DNA from: CAVZAB01 sp963773155
Lineage (GTDB): Bacteria > Pseudomonadota > Alphaproteobacteria > Rhizobiales > Beijerinckiaceae
Assembly: GCA_963773155.1 (NCBI GenBank)
Contig: CAVZAB010000022.1
Location: 62,001-126,000, forward strand
Reading direction: 5' to 3'
DNA: 64,000 bases
The notes beneath the pieces were generated by a model. It saw nothing but the letters and a program-made list of their open reading frames with translations, was not told the DNA's origin and did not search any database. Positions 1 to 8,627 of this stretch are shown one piece after another. The first letter of the stretch is position 1, and each line of letters opens with the position of its first letter. The translations under genes and the position numbers were made by a program.

Positions 1-3000
1 CGCCATGGTCCGCCAGGGGCAGATCGGCGAGATCATTTCGGCCAAGCCGCAGGCACGGCGGCGGATTCTCGAGGAAGCGGCCGGCGTCGCCGGTCTCCAT
101 TCGCGACGTCATGAAGCGGAATTGCGGCTCAAGGGCGCCGAGGACAATGTCGCGCGGCTCGAGGACGTTCTCAAGCAGATCGAGTTGCAAATCGACAGTC
201 TGAAGCGACAGGCCCGGCAGGCGACCCGCTACAAGGCGCTGTCGGCCGAGATACGGCGCAACCAAGCCCTGCATCTCTATGTGTCACACCGGGACGCCGA
301 TCGGCGGCTCGGCGAGGCCGAACGCAAGCTCGAAGCCGATACACGGCTGGTCGCCGAGTGCACCCGTGCCCAGGCCGAGGCGGCGCGTGACCAGGCGGTC
401 GCAGCCGAGGCCCTGCCAGGCATGCGGGAAACCGAGGCGCGGGCAGGCGCGGCGTTGCATCGGCTGACCGTTGCCCGCGAGAATCTCGATGCCGAAGAAC
501 GGCGGGCGAAGGAAAGAGCCGCCGAACTGGAGCGGCGGATAACGCAGCTCACGCAGGACCTCGGCCGCGAGGAATTGTTGATCGAGGATGCCGCGCAGGT
601 TCTGGACCGGCTGCAGGCGGAAGACGATGGCCTCGCCGACGCTATTCAAGCCAAGGCCGTGTTCGAGACTGCCGCTCAGGCCGACCTCCTCCGCGCGCAA
701 GCCGAACTCGGCACGGCCGAGGCGGCGCTTGGCGAGGCGCAGGCCGAATTTGCCGATATTGCCGCCCGGCGCACGGCGCTCGAGCGAGCGATGCGCGAGG
801 AAGGCCAGCGGCTCGACCGCTTTATCCAGGAACACCGAACCGTCGTCGACGAACTCGCCCGCTTGCGCTGCGAGCCCGGCGGAGAAGACCAGATCGCCGG
901 CCTCGTCGGCGCGATTGACGCGGCGCGGGCCGAACAGCAGACGGCGGAAGCCGCGGCGATCGAGGCCGAGACGCAGCACGCGAAGGCGGCCGAGCGCGAA
1001 CGACAGGTCCGGGTACCACTTGGCGATGCCGAACGCCGCGCCCAGCGTCTCGACACCGAGGTGCGAACCCTCGAAAAGCTCCTGACAACGGCGCGCAGTG
1101 ATCTCTGGCCGCCGGTCGTCGAGGCGATCGAGGTGCAAAAGGGCTATGAATCGGCGCTCGGCGCGGCGCTCGGCGACGATCTCGACGCCTCGACCAATCC
1201 GTCCGCACCCGCGCATTGGTCGGAGCTCGGCGAGCCGACCGCCGATCCCGACCTGCCGGAGGGCGTCGCGCCGCTCGCCGGTCTTGTCTCGGCGCCGCCG
1301 GCGCTTGCCAGACGGCTGGCCCAGATCGGCGTCGTTCTGCGCCACGAAGGCGGACCATTGCAGCGCCTGCTCAAGCCCGGCCAGCGACTGGTCTCCAAGG
1401 AGGGTGACCTATGGCGCTGGGACGGTTTCGTCGCGGCCGCCGAAGCGCCGACCCCGGCCGCCCGGCGGCTTGCCGAAAAGAACCGGCTTGGCGATCTGCA
1501 GCGCGAATTGCTGCAAGCACGAACTGTCGCCGAAACCTGTCGCGCCGAAGCCGACCAGGTGCAGGGCGGGCTCCGCCAGGCCGCGGAATTGGAAGGCCGG
1601 GCGCGCGAGGCCGCCCGCGCGGCCGCGCGTCGCCTGGAGGCGGCCCGCGAGAGCCTCGCCGCCGCCGAACGCAAACGCGCCCACTTGGTCCAGCGCACCG
1701 CGGCCCTGGATGAGGCGCAAGCGCGCCTCTCGGCAAGCCGCCGCGAAGCCGAGCAAGCGCTTGCCGAAACCGGGGTCGCGCTGGCCGGGCTAGCCGCCGC
1801 CGATCAGCTCTCCGTCCAGCTCGAGATCGCCCGGGCCGGCGCGGCCAAATGGCGGGCGGAAGCGGCCGAGGCCCGCGCCAGCGTCCAAAATCTTACCCGC
1901 GAGGCCGAACAAAGGACGCTGCGGCGCCAGGCGATCGCTGCCGAGCGAGCGTCATGGCTGGCGCGTCAGGACAAGGCGAGAGCCCAGGTCGTTGAACTCG
2001 GTTCACGGGTTGAAGCCGCGCGAGACGAACGCGAAGGATTCGACGATTCGCCGGGCGTCTTTCTGCAGCAAAGACGCGCCCTCAACACTGAGTTGGAGGC
2101 AGCGGAACTGGCACGGCGGGCGGCAAGCGATGCACGGGTGAGCGCCGAGGCGGCGCTCACCACCGCCGATCGCGCTGCGCGGGCCTGCGCCGATGCCATG
2201 GCCGCAGCCCGTGAGGAGCGGGCCCGCACCGAAACCCGCCTCGAGGCAAATCGGCAGCGCCGCGATGACATCGTCCATGCGATTTCACACGATCTCGGTT
2301 GCACACCCGCGACCTTGGCCGAACTCGCCGAATTGCCGCCCGATGGCGCGCTACCCGGCGGCGACGAGGTCGAAAGCCTGGTCGAACAGCTCCAGGCCGA
2401 TCGCGACAGACTAGGCGCCGTCAATCTGCGCGCCGATGACGAGCTCGTTGCCGTCGAACGCCAGCGCGACGACCTCATCGGCGAACGCAACGACCTTGTC
2501 GAGGCGATTCGCAAGCTGCGGCTTGCAATTCAGAGTTTGAACAAGGAGGGGCGCGAGCGGCTCCTTTCCGCCTTCGACGTCGTCAACGCGCATTTCCAGG
2601 CTTTATTCACGAGCCTGTTCGGCGGCGGGGCGGCCGAACTGCAGCTGGTCGAATCCGAAGACCCGCTCGAGGCCGGACTCGAGATTGTTGCGCGTCCGCC
2701 CGGCAAGAAGCCGCAGACCATGACCTTGCTGTCGGGCGGCGAGCAAGCCTTGACCGCTCTGGCCCTGATCTTTGCCGTTTTTCTCACCAACCCTTCGCCG
2801 ATCTGCGTGCTCGACGAAGTCGATGCACCACTTGACGATGCCAATGTCGAGCGGTTCTGCAATCTGCTTGACGAAATGGCGAGGCGCACTGATACGCGCT
2901 TCGTCACCATCACCCACAATCCGATCACCATGGCCCGGATGGATCGCCTGTTCGGGGTGACTATGGCCGAGCGCGGCGTTTCCCAGCTGGTGTCCGTCGA

Positions 3001-3037
3001 TCTGCAGACCGCCGAGAATTTCCGCGAGGCTGGCTAG
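1..3037 (+). CDS. smc: Chromosome segregation protein SMC (5' end outside window)
   Basis: The reading frame is open from the first bases of the window, so the N-terminal ABC half with the Walker A loop lies outside. About 1010 residues are visible. They comprise the end of the N-terminal head, two long Ala/Glu/Arg-rich coiled-coil arms, a less charged hinge at visible residues about 365-480, and the C-terminal head. The head carries the signature LSGGEQ (about residue 909), the Walker B ICVLDEVDAPLDD and the following THNP switch. SMC is the ATP-driven DNA-entrapping core of bacterial condensin with ScpA and ScpB. It ends 24 bp from the convergent cysN. Family assignment is certain; only the missing start is unresolved. 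Confidence 0.96.
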   Translation, partial: AMVRQGQIGEIISAKPQARRRILEEAAGVAGLHSRRHEAELRLKGAEDNVARLEDVLKQIELQIDSLKRQARQATRYKALSAEIRRNQALHLYVSHRDADRRLGEAERKLEADTRLVAECTRAQAEAARDQAVAAEALPGMRETEARAGAALHRLTVARENLDAEERRAKERAAELERRITQLTQDLGREELLIEDAAQVLDRLQAEDDGLADAIQAKAVFETAAQADLLRAQAELGTAEAALGEAQAEFADIAARRTALERAMREEGQRLDRFIQEHRTVVDELARLRCEPGGEDQIAGLVGAIDAARAEQQTAEAAAIEAETQHAKAAERERQVRVPLGDAERRAQRLDTEVRTLEKLLTTARSDLWPPVVEAIEVQKGYESALGAALGDDLDASTNPSAPAHWSELGEPTADPDLPEGVAPLAGLVSAPPALARRLAQIGVVLRHEGGPLQRLLKPGQRLVSKEGDLWRWDGFVAAAEAPTPAARRLAEKNRLGDLQRELLQARTVAETCRAEADQVQGGLRQAAELEGRAREAARAAARRLEAARESLAAAERKRAHLVQRTAALDEAQARLSASRREAEQALAETGVALAGLAAADQLSVQLEIARAGAAKWRAEAAEARASVQNLTREAEQRTLRRQAIAAERASWLARQDKARAQVVELGSRVEAARDEREGFDDSPGVFLQQRRALNTELEAAELARRAASDARVSAEAALTTADRAARACADAMAAAREERARTETRLEANRQRRDDIVHAISHDLGCTPATLAELAELPPDGALPGGDEVESLVEQLQADRDRLGAVNLRADDELVAVERQRDDLIGERNDLVEAIRKLRLAIQSLNKEGRERLLSAFDVVNAHFQALFTSLFGGGAAELQLVESEDPLEAGLEIVARPPGKKPQTMTLLSGGEQALTALALIFAVFLTNPSPICVLDEVDAPLDDANVERFCNLLDEMARRTDTRFVTITHNPITMARMDRLFGVTMAERGVSQLVSVDLQTAENFREAG

Positions 3038-3061
3038 TCGACATCGAAGCAAATCGGCCGC

Positions 3062-4603
3062 TTAGCGCGGCAGGAATTTCTCTACAAATCGTCCGCAGAC
3101 ACGCAGCGCGCCTGCGATGAGGCCGATGCCGAGCGCGCTGCGAGGATCGCCGAGCACGAGCAAGGCGGCAATCGCGCTCGCCGCGACATCAATGATGAAG
3201 GGTGAGAGCACACGAGCGCCGCCAGTGATTGGTTGATCGCCAGACGGCGACGGTGGCGCGGCGAGCCCTTCCATGCTCGCATAGCTTGGGTCGGCCGCGG
3301 CAGGGACTTCGGCCGGCACGAGGCTTTCCGTGAAGCCCGCGGCAAGCGTGGCATGACTGAGGCGGTCGATCAGGATGAACCCGCCGGTCTCGCGATTGTC
3401 GGCATAGGAATCGAGAGCCAAGCGCCGGTCGAGCTGCAGGGTGACCAGGCCGATTTCATTGAGCGCCAGGCTGTCCGCGGTTGGACTCGACTGCCCCGAT
3501 CCGATATCGACTTTGCCGTGCAGCGACTCGAGCCTGGCTTGCGCGGTGGTCGATCCAGCTTTCACGACATAGGTCTCGGCCGGATCGAGTGGCGCCTCGG
3601 CAAGCCAAAGCAATTTGCTCCGCAGCCGCTGCCCGCTCATCGGTGGCCGCTTGGCGCAGACCAGCCAATCGCCGCGCGCCACATCGATAGCATCGGCGAG
3701 TACCAGCGTCACCGCTTGTCCGGCAACAGCCTCGGGAAGATCGCCGTCGGCGCTGACGATGCGCTCGATCCGACTCTTGAGCCCGGACGGGAGAATTTGA
3801 ATTTCCGATCCGGGCGCCACCCGCCCGCCGGCCACCAAACCGGCAAAACCTCTGAATCCATCGTGCGGGCGATTGACCCATTGCACCGGCATGCGAAAGG
3901 GCCGGCTCCGATCATCGTCAGCCGGCGCCGCCATTTCGAGATGATCGAGCAGCGTCGGCCCAGCGTACCACGGCATGTTCTGGCTTAGCGCCGCAATATT
4001 GTCACCCTGTTTCGCGCTGAGCGGCAGACAGGAGAGGCGGCGAAAGCCGAGCGGACCGGCAAAGCCACAAAACTGCGCCTCGATGGCACGAAAGACCGCC
4101 TCGTCAAATGCGACGCAATCCATCTTGTTGACCGCGAGAATCACCTGCGGCACGCCGAGAAGGGCAACGATCAGCGCGTGCCGGCGTGTCTGGGCGAGCA
4201 GCCCCTTGCGAGCGTCGACGAGAATGACAGCAAGGTCTGCCGTCGAGGCGCCGCTCGCCATGTTGCGGGTATATTGTTCGTGACCCGGCGTATCGGCAAC
4301 AATGAAGGTGCGGCGCGGGCTGGCAAAATAGCGATAGGCAACATCGATAGTAATGCCCTGCTCGCGCTCGGCCGACAACCCATCGACAAGGAAGGAATAG
4401 TCGATCTCGTTCCTGCCGTGGCGCGCCGAGTTCGCGGCCAGCGCCGACAATTGGTCTTGCGGGATCTGGCCGATGTCAAAGAGCAGCCTCCCGATCAATG
4501 TCGATTTTCCGTCATCGACCGAGCCACAGGTGATGAAACGCAATAGACTGCGATCCTCGGCCGCTGCGCCCTGCAGACTGCTCGGATCCACGATACTATT
4601 CAT
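3062..4603 (-). CDS. cysN: Sulfate adenylyltransferase subunit 1 (CysN) with hydrophobic C-terminal tail
   Basis: GTPase subunit of ATP sulfurylase, which drives sulfate activation to adenylyl sulfate with CysD. The EF-Tu-like G domain shows a P-loop GSVDDGKST (residues 27-35), the DTPGHEQY switch II motif and NKMD for guanine specificity, followed by the beta-barrel domains. The start ATG overlaps the cysD stop as TGATG, so the two are translationally coupled. At 513 residues it is longer than a stand-alone CysN (about 475) and much shorter than a CysN-CysC fusion (about 630). In place of an APS kinase domain, the last 80 or so residues form a Pro/Ser-rich linker and a hydrophobic stretch that looks like one or two membrane segments ending in a basic tail. 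Confidence 0.94.
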   Translation of the reverse strand: MNSIVDPSSLQGAAAEDRSLLRFITCGSVDDGKSTLIGRLLFDIGQIPQDQLSALAANSARHGRNEIDYSFLVDGLSAEREQGITIDVAYRYFASPRRTFIVADTPGHEQYTRNMASGASTADLAVILVDARKGLLAQTRRHALIVALLGVPQVILAVNKMDCVAFDEAVFRAIEAQFCGFAGPLGFRRLSCLPLSAKQGDNIAALSQNMPWYAGPTLLDHLEMAAPADDDRSRPFRMPVQWVNRPHDGFRGFAGLVAGGRVAPGSEIQILPSGLKSRIERIVSADGDLPEAVAGQAVTLVLADAIDVARGDWLVCAKRPPMSGQRLRSKLLWLAEAPLDPAETYVVKAGSTTAQARLESLHGKVDIGSGQSSPTADSLALNEIGLVTLQLDRRLALDSYADNRETGGFILIDRLSHATLAAGFTESLVPAEVPAAADPSYASMEGLAAPPSPSGDQPITGGARVLSPFIIDVAASAIAALLVLGDPRSALGIGLIAGALRVCGRFVEKFLPR

Positions 4604-5503
4604 CAGAAATAGCCTTGGCTCTTTTTTTCTTCCATCGAAGCTGCCCCGTCACGGTCGATCGTCCGGCCGTGCCGCTCCGACATGGGGCTGTTGCGCATCT
4701 CGTCGAGGATGGCGTCGATCGTTGCGGCGTGACTTTCGATGGCGCCAGTCAGCGGATAGCAGCCTAGCGTGCGAAAGCGGATCCAGCGGTGTTCAGGCAC
4801 CTCGTCAGGCAATAACGGCAGCCGCTCGTCATCGACCATGATCCATGTCCCGTCGCGCCGGACGACAGGTCGCTGCGCGGCCAAATAGAGTGGAACAATC
4901 GGAATTTTCTCTTTGCTGATATAATCCCAGACATCCGCTTCAGTCCAATTCGACAGGGGGAAGACTTCGCAGGCTTTCGCCTTTGGCTTTGCGCGTATTG
5001 TAAAGGCGCCAAAATTCCGGCCGTTGGTTGCGCGGGTCCCAGCGATGCTCGGCCGTGCGGAAAGAAAAAATGCGTTCCTTGGATCGCGACTTTTCTTCGT
5101 CGCGCCGCGCCCCGCCGAAGGCCGCATCGAAACCGTAAAGATCAAGGGCCTGCTTAAGGGCCTCGGTCTTCATTACATCGGTGTAGAGCCGGGAACCGTG
5201 GGTGAATGGATCGATGCCGCGCCGCAGCCCGTCGCGATTGACATGGACCAGAAGGTCGAGGCCGAGTTCGCGGGCGCGGCGATCGCGAAAGGCAATCATC
5301 TCGCGGAATTTCCAGGTCGTGTCGATATGCAGCAATGGAAAGGGCAGCTTGCCCGGAAAGAAGGCCTTTGCCGCGAGATGGAGCATCACCGCGGAATCCT
5401 TGCCGATCGAGTAGAGCATAACCGGCGCGGCGCATTCGGCGACAACCTCGCGCAGGATGTGAATACTTTCGGCCTCGAGCCGGGCGAGATGGTTGAGCGT
5501 CAT
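4603..5503 (-). CDS. cysD: Sulfate adenylyltransferase subunit 2 (CysD), one frameshift
   Basis: PP-loop ATP pyrophosphatase-type subunit that transfers AMP from ATP to sulfate. The N-terminal part reads from ATG 5503 with the PP-loop YSIGKDSAVM and continues to KGESLR. The C-terminal part (FPLSNWTEADVWDYI ... KKSQGYF) is in the next frame. Reading CTG CGA A GTC TTC around 4966 shows one surplus base. Removing it gives a normal protein of about 299 residues with every conserved block present. The start overlaps the cysH stop and the stop overlaps the cysN start, so the three genes form one tight operon. The frameshift is probably a sequence error, since both halves are perfectly conserved. 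Confidence 0.9.
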
Positions 5504-6261
5504 GGGATTGATTCGCGGCCGGCTCTTTGTAACCGGCCATCGGGCGCGACATGCAGGCCGCATTCTTTCCGGCTTTCGCTCTCCCACCACCAGCGACCGG
5601 CGCGTTCCTCCTCGCCGGCGGCGATCGCCCGCGTGCAGGGAGCGCAACCGATCGAGGCAAAGCCCTCGGCATGCAGACCATTGACCGGAATTTGCTTTGC
5701 CCCGACGACGCGCAGGACATCGTCACGCTGCCAATCGAAGAGCGGATTGATTTTGATCGGCCCGCCGCTATCCGAATGATCGCAAAAGCGCACGCTGGCG
5801 CGCGCCGGTGACTGGCCGGCACGCAGCCCCGTGAGCCAGCCCTCGGCGTCGGCAAGCAGGCGTCGCAAGGGCTCGACCTTGCGAACGGCACAGCATGCCT
5901 GCCGCTTGGCGAGCGAATTGTAGAAGCCGTCGATTCCCTGGTTTGCGACCAGCGCCTCGAGCGCGTCGTGTCGCGGATAAAGTGCGGCGATCCTGCACTG
6001 GTAGCGTCGTTCGGTTTCGCGCCACACGGCATAGGTTTGCGGAAACAACCTTCCCGTATCGAGTGTGACAACGTTGATCGCGAGTGCGTTGGTAAAAATG
6101 GCGTCGGCGAGAACCTGATCCTCGAGCCCGAAACTCGTCGTGAAGAGTAGCCGCCCCGGCAAGGTCGCCTGAATGCCGCGCAACCGATCGACGAGGTTGG
6201 GTTGTGCGCCGACACGCGTGAGAGCCTCGATCGCGGCCGATCGCGAGGGATGATCCGGCAT
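5500..6261 (-). CDS. cysH: Assimilatory APS/PAPS reductase with 4Fe-4S cysteines (CysH)
   Basis: Reduces adenylyl sulfate (or PAPS) to sulfite in cysteine synthesis. With the ATG at 6261 the protein is 253 residues. It shows the nucleotide-binding SFGLED region, the cysteine pair C123-C124 and CAPC (C206, C209) that ligate a [4Fe-4S] cluster in the APS-reducing branch, and the catalytic C234 in KECGLH. The cluster cysteines argue for APS rather than PAPS as substrate, which fits the absence of an APS kinase domain on CysN. An upstream in-frame GTG at 6303 is possible but has no clear ribosome site and lies against the palindrome at 6305-6324, so I prefer 6261. Confidence 0.92.
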   Translation of the reverse strand: MPDHPSRSAAIEALTRVGAQPNLVDRLRGIQATLPGRLLFTTSFGLEDQVLADAIFTNALAINVVTLDTGRLFPQTYAVWRETERRYQCRIAALYPRHDALEALVANQGIDGFYNSLAKRQACCAVRKVEPLRRLLADAEGWLTGLRAGQSPARASVRFCDHSDSGGPIKINPLFDWQRDDVLRVVGAKQIPVNGLHAEGFASIGCAPCTRAIAAGEEERAGRWWWESESRKECGLHVAPDGRLQRAGRESIP

Positions 6262-6304
6262 GAATCCCACTGCCTTTCCACAGGCGGACGAAAGGCCGGC
6301 CACA

Positions 6305-6324
6305 CTGTTCGTTATTACGAACAG
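6305..6324. promoter_or_regulatory. Perfect 20-bp palindrome upstream of cysHDN (candidate operator)
   Basis: CTGTTCGT and ACGAACAG are exact inverted 8-mers separated by TATT. The site lies 43 bp upstream of the preferred cysH start and is the only such perfect palindrome seen near this operon. An AT-rich centre flanked by symmetrical arms is typical for a dimeric helix-turn-helix repressor. The regulator is not in the window, so which family binds is unknown. Confidence 0.6.
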
Positions 6325-6401
6325 GTGTAGGGGACAGCGGTCTTATTTACAAGAAAAATATCTCGAATAGATGTATTCACGCTTTATTTTGTATTTAGGC
6401 G

Positions 6402-6572
6402 TCAGGCGCAGCTGAGTGGGATCGCCTCATGCAAGATGCCGGGCCCGGCCTGCGGGGCCGGCGCGGATGCGGTCGCCGCATGAGCGAAGAGTGTGGTGAA
6501 CAGAAGAAAGCCAAAGGCCAAGGCAAACAGAATAATGTCGATGACACGTCGCAGGGACATGGTTCGGTGCAT
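6402..6572 (-). CDS. Small secreted or membrane protein, 56 residues, unknown function
   Basis: I do not recognise this family. The ORF from ATG 6572 encodes a basic start (MHRTMSLRR), a hydrophobic helix of about 18 residues (IIDIILFALAFGFLLF-like) ending in an Ala-rich AHAATASA stretch, then a short Pro/Gly-rich tail. This looks like a signal peptide or single membrane anchor. Support for a real gene comes from the DNA: an ideal AAGGAGG sits 7 bases before the ATG (6580-6586), and a sigma70-like promoter lies just upstream. The gene stands alone between the cys and atp operons. Confidence 0.6.
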   Translation of the reverse strand: MHRTMSLRRVIDIILFALAFGFLLFTTLFAHAATASAPAPQAGPGILHEAIPLSCA

Positions 6573-6600
6573 CAGTAGGCCTCCTTGTGCAGAGATATGA

Positions 6601-6630
6601 ATAATCCACAAAACTTATAGGGTTTGTCAA
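6601..6630 (-). promoter_or_regulatory. Candidate sigma70 promoter of the small gene at 6402-6572
   Basis: On the minus strand TTGACA (6630-6625) is followed after 18 bases by GATTAT (6606-6601). A transcript would begin near 6594, giving a leader of about 20 bases that includes the AAGGAGG ribosome site. An 8-bp inverted repeat (CAAAACTT at 6609-6616 and AAGTTTTG at 6629-6636) overlaps this promoter and could be a regulator site. Confidence 0.5.
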
Positions 6631-6636
6631 GTTTTG

Positions 6637-6958
6637 GTCCGGACCCAGGCCCCGTCCCAACCCACTCAGGGCTGGCCGCCGCGGGGCGCTTGGTTCAGAA
6701 ATGCTTATTCTTGCAATATTTGCACTTTCGATCGAGGACAAAACCGGGGAGGCGCTTTGGCCTCCCTTTCCCAGTCAAAGCGCCGCGGCGCCCTCGACCA
6801 GTAGCAAAAGATTAACGCGACATATTGGCCAAAAAAGGGAGGCTGGCCCTTGACTGCCTCTGCCGCTGCTCCGGCCTCGCTGAAAGGTCGGATCCGATCG
6901 GGCATCAACGATCATTTTTCCTGAAGATTCCAGGTCATTAACGGTTTCTCAACCTCGC
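6637..6958. other. Intergenic region with no recognisable gene
   Basis: This stretch separates the divergently transcribed small gene and atp operon. It is less GC-rich than its surroundings in places (for example near 6700-6740). The short open frames on either strand lack plausible ribosome sites and any recognisable protein similarity. I see no RNA gene or repeat in it. Confidence 0.5.
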
Positions 6959-6987
6959 TTGACACAGCGCAGCCGCGCCCATATTGT
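6959..6987 (+). promoter_or_regulatory. Promoter of the atp operon
   Basis: A perfect TTGACA -35 box (6959-6964), a 17-base spacer and a TATTGT -10 box (6982-6987) lie about 90 bases before the atpI start. Consensus spacing and position make this the likely sigma70 promoter for atpI-B-E-F'-F. Confidence 0.65.
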
Positions 6988-7074
6988 GCGCCGGCTCACA
7001 GGGGTCACGTCCGCTCGTTCACCGGGGGCTGCACGGCTGGCTGCCGCAATTGCCGACCGCAATGGGGCTGGCTA

Positions 7075-7419
7075 GTGAAAAAGCGCACCGATGCGGAAGG
7101 AGAAGACAGGGCCCTGCGTGAGCGGCTCGACAAATTGTCGGGCGACATCGCAGCACAGCGGAGCGGTGAAGGGGCCGGGGAGGCGGGCGACGATCTGGCC
7201 GGCAAGGGCGCCGGGCAAGCCATCAATCTCGGCTTCAGGGTCCTCACCGAATTCGTGTCGGCGATCGCGGTCGGTACCTTCATTGGCTGGCTGCTCGATC
7301 GCTTTCTCGGCACCTCGCCCATTCTTCTCATCATCTTCCTGATGCTGGGAATGGCGGCAGGGTTCTGGACAATTTATCGGATCGCTATGCCCGAGCGGCG
7401 AGGCGACAAGACGAAATAG
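7075..7419 (+). CDS. atpI: F0F1 ATP synthase subunit I (AtpI)
   Basis: Small membrane protein encoded first in atp operons, thought to help c-ring assembly. It has 114 residues from a GTG start, with a charged, probably cytoplasmic N-terminus (residues 1-45). Two membrane helices follow (about 57-75 and 82-104), the first containing FIGWLLDRFLGTSP, a motif typical of alphaproteobacterial AtpI. It is the first gene after the promoter at 6959-6987 and lies 63 bp before atpB. Confidence 0.88.
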   Translation: MKKRTDAEGEDRALRERLDKLSGDIAAQRSGEGAGEAGDDLAGKGAGQAINLGFRVLTEFVSAIAVGTFIGWLLDRFLGTSPILLIIFLMLGMAAGFWTIYRIAMPERRGDKTK

Positions 7420-7482
7420 CCGGCGCTTATCGCGCCTGAGGGCAGCGGCGCTTGAAGGAGCGCGCAGAGATGGGGACCAGCC

Positions 7483-8247
7483 GTGGCGGCCGAGGCGGAA
7501 CCGACAATTGATCCGATCCATCAATTCAACATTACGCGCTATATCGACCTGCATATTGGCTCGTTCGATGTTTCCTTCACCAATGCCGCACTCTTTATGC
7601 TTGTGGTGCTCGCCGCCATTTGTTTTCTGATGATCTATGGCACGTCGCGCCGCAGCCTGGTGCCGGGCCGCCTGCAATCGGCCGCCGAAATGGCCTATGA
7701 ATTCGTCGCCTCCACCGTGCGCGGCTCGGTCGGAACCGAAGGCATGCAGTTCTTTCCCTTCGTCTTCTCGCTGTTTATGTTCGTATTGTTTGCCAATCTG
7801 ATTGGCCTCATTCCCTATACGTTCACCGTTACCAGCCAGATCGTCGTCACCGCTGCCCTCGCCCTGTTGGTTATCGGGACCGTCATTGTCTATGGCGTCT
7901 ATCGCAACGGTGCGCATTTTCTCAATCTGTTCGTGCCCTCGGGCGTTTCGCCGGTCCTGCTGCCCTTCATCGTCCTGATCGAAATTATCTCGTTCTTGTC
8001 ACGGCCGCTGTCGCTTGCGGTGCGCCTGTTTGCCAACATGCTCGCCGGTCACATCACGCTAAAGGTGTTTGGCGGTTTCGTCGCGGCGCTGCTGGCGGCC
8101 GGCGGCTGGGCGGTGCTGGCGCCGCTGCCACTTGCCGGAACAGTCGTGTTTACCGCCTTTGAGCTGCTGGTCGCCTTCCTTCAAGCCTATGTTTTCGCCA
8201 TTCTCACCTGCGTCTATCTCAACGACGCACTTCATCCGGGCCACTAA
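7483..8247 (+). CDS. atpB: F0F1 ATP synthase subunit a
   Basis: Forms the proton half-channels of F0 next to the c ring. The 254-residue protein from GTG 7483 begins with the alphaproteobacterial DPIHQFNI motif and has five or six membrane helices. The essential arginine lies in LSLAVRLFANMLAGH (about residues 172-186). The Shine-Dalgarno-like AAGGAG near 7455 is rather far upstream, and a nearby ATG at 7470 is out of frame, so GTG 7483 is chosen on family similarity of the N-terminus. Next gene atpE starts 56 bp downstream. Confidence 0.95.
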   Translation: MAAEAEPTIDPIHQFNITRYIDLHIGSFDVSFTNAALFMLVVLAAICFLMIYGTSRRSLVPGRLQSAAEMAYEFVASTVRGSVGTEGMQFFPFVFSLFMFVLFANLIGLIPYTFTVTSQIVVTAALALLVIGTVIVYGVYRNGAHFLNLFVPSGVSPVLLPFIVLIEIISFLSRPLSLAVRLFANMLAGHITLKVFGGFVAALLAAGGWAVLAPLPLAGTVVFTAFELLVAFLQAYVFAILTCVYLNDALHPGH

Positions 8248-8303
8248 TAAACATCCAACAACAGCTAGCTGGCCCACCCCACTCAACCCGATAGGAGTTC
8301 ATG

Positions 8304-8534
8304 ATGGATCCCGTTGCAGCAAAATATATTGGCGCCGGTCTTGCGGCGATCGGCATGGGTGCCGCCGCCATCGGCGTCGGCACCATTTTCGGCAATTTCC
8401 TCTCCGGCGCGCTACGGAATCCCTCCGCCGCCGACGGCCAGTTCGGCCGCGCATTCATCGGCGCGGCGCTCGCCGAGGGTCTCGGCATTTTTGCCTTCTT
8501 GGTCGCTATCCTGCTGCTGTTCGTCATGAAGTAG
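8304..8534 (+). CDS. atpE: F0F1 ATP synthase subunit c
   Basis: Proteolipid of the rotary c ring. Two helices are joined by the polar loop ALRNPSAADGQFGR. The proton-carrying glutamate is in the second helix (GAALAEGLGIF). Tandem ATG codons occur at 8301 and 8304; AGGAG at 8293-8297 is spaced 3 and 6 bases from them, so the second is preferred. That gives 76 residues starting MDPVAAKYIGAG, as in relatives. A stem-loop follows at 8584-8608 before atpF'. Confidence 0.95.
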   Translation: MDPVAAKYIGAGLAAIGMGAAAIGVGTIFGNFLSGALRNPSAADGQFGRAFIGAALAEGLGIFAFLVAILLLFVMK

Positions 8535-8583
8535 GCGGCCGTCCGTTGCGAGCGTCGCACACGACTCACGCCCAGGAATTTGC

Positions 8584-8608
8584 GCACGCCGGCCTCTTGC
8601 CGGTGTGC
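8584..8608 (+). terminator. Stem-loop in the atpE-atpF' spacer (RNA processing or stability element)
   Basis: GCACGCCGGC and GCCGGTGTGC can form a 10-bp stem with one G-U pair and a 5-base loop (CTCTT). There is no trailing T tract, so full termination is unlikely. An intercistronic hairpin after atpE could stabilise or attenuate the message and so help supply extra subunit c relative to b and b'. That role is inferred. Confidence 0.45.
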
Positions 8609-8627
8609 CTTCCAAAGGACAGACACG

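Noticed and set aside
284..1345. Long antisense open frame inside smc (353 codons, minus strand)
   Set aside because: It mirrors the Glu/Ala/Arg-rich coiled-coil codons of smc, has no ribosome site and no recognisable domain. High GC content makes long antisense frames common here.
4603..6261. Novel sulfur-defence or DNA phosphorothioation module next to smc
   Set aside because: CysH and CysD carry the residues of assimilatory enzymes and no dnd or similar genes are nearby.
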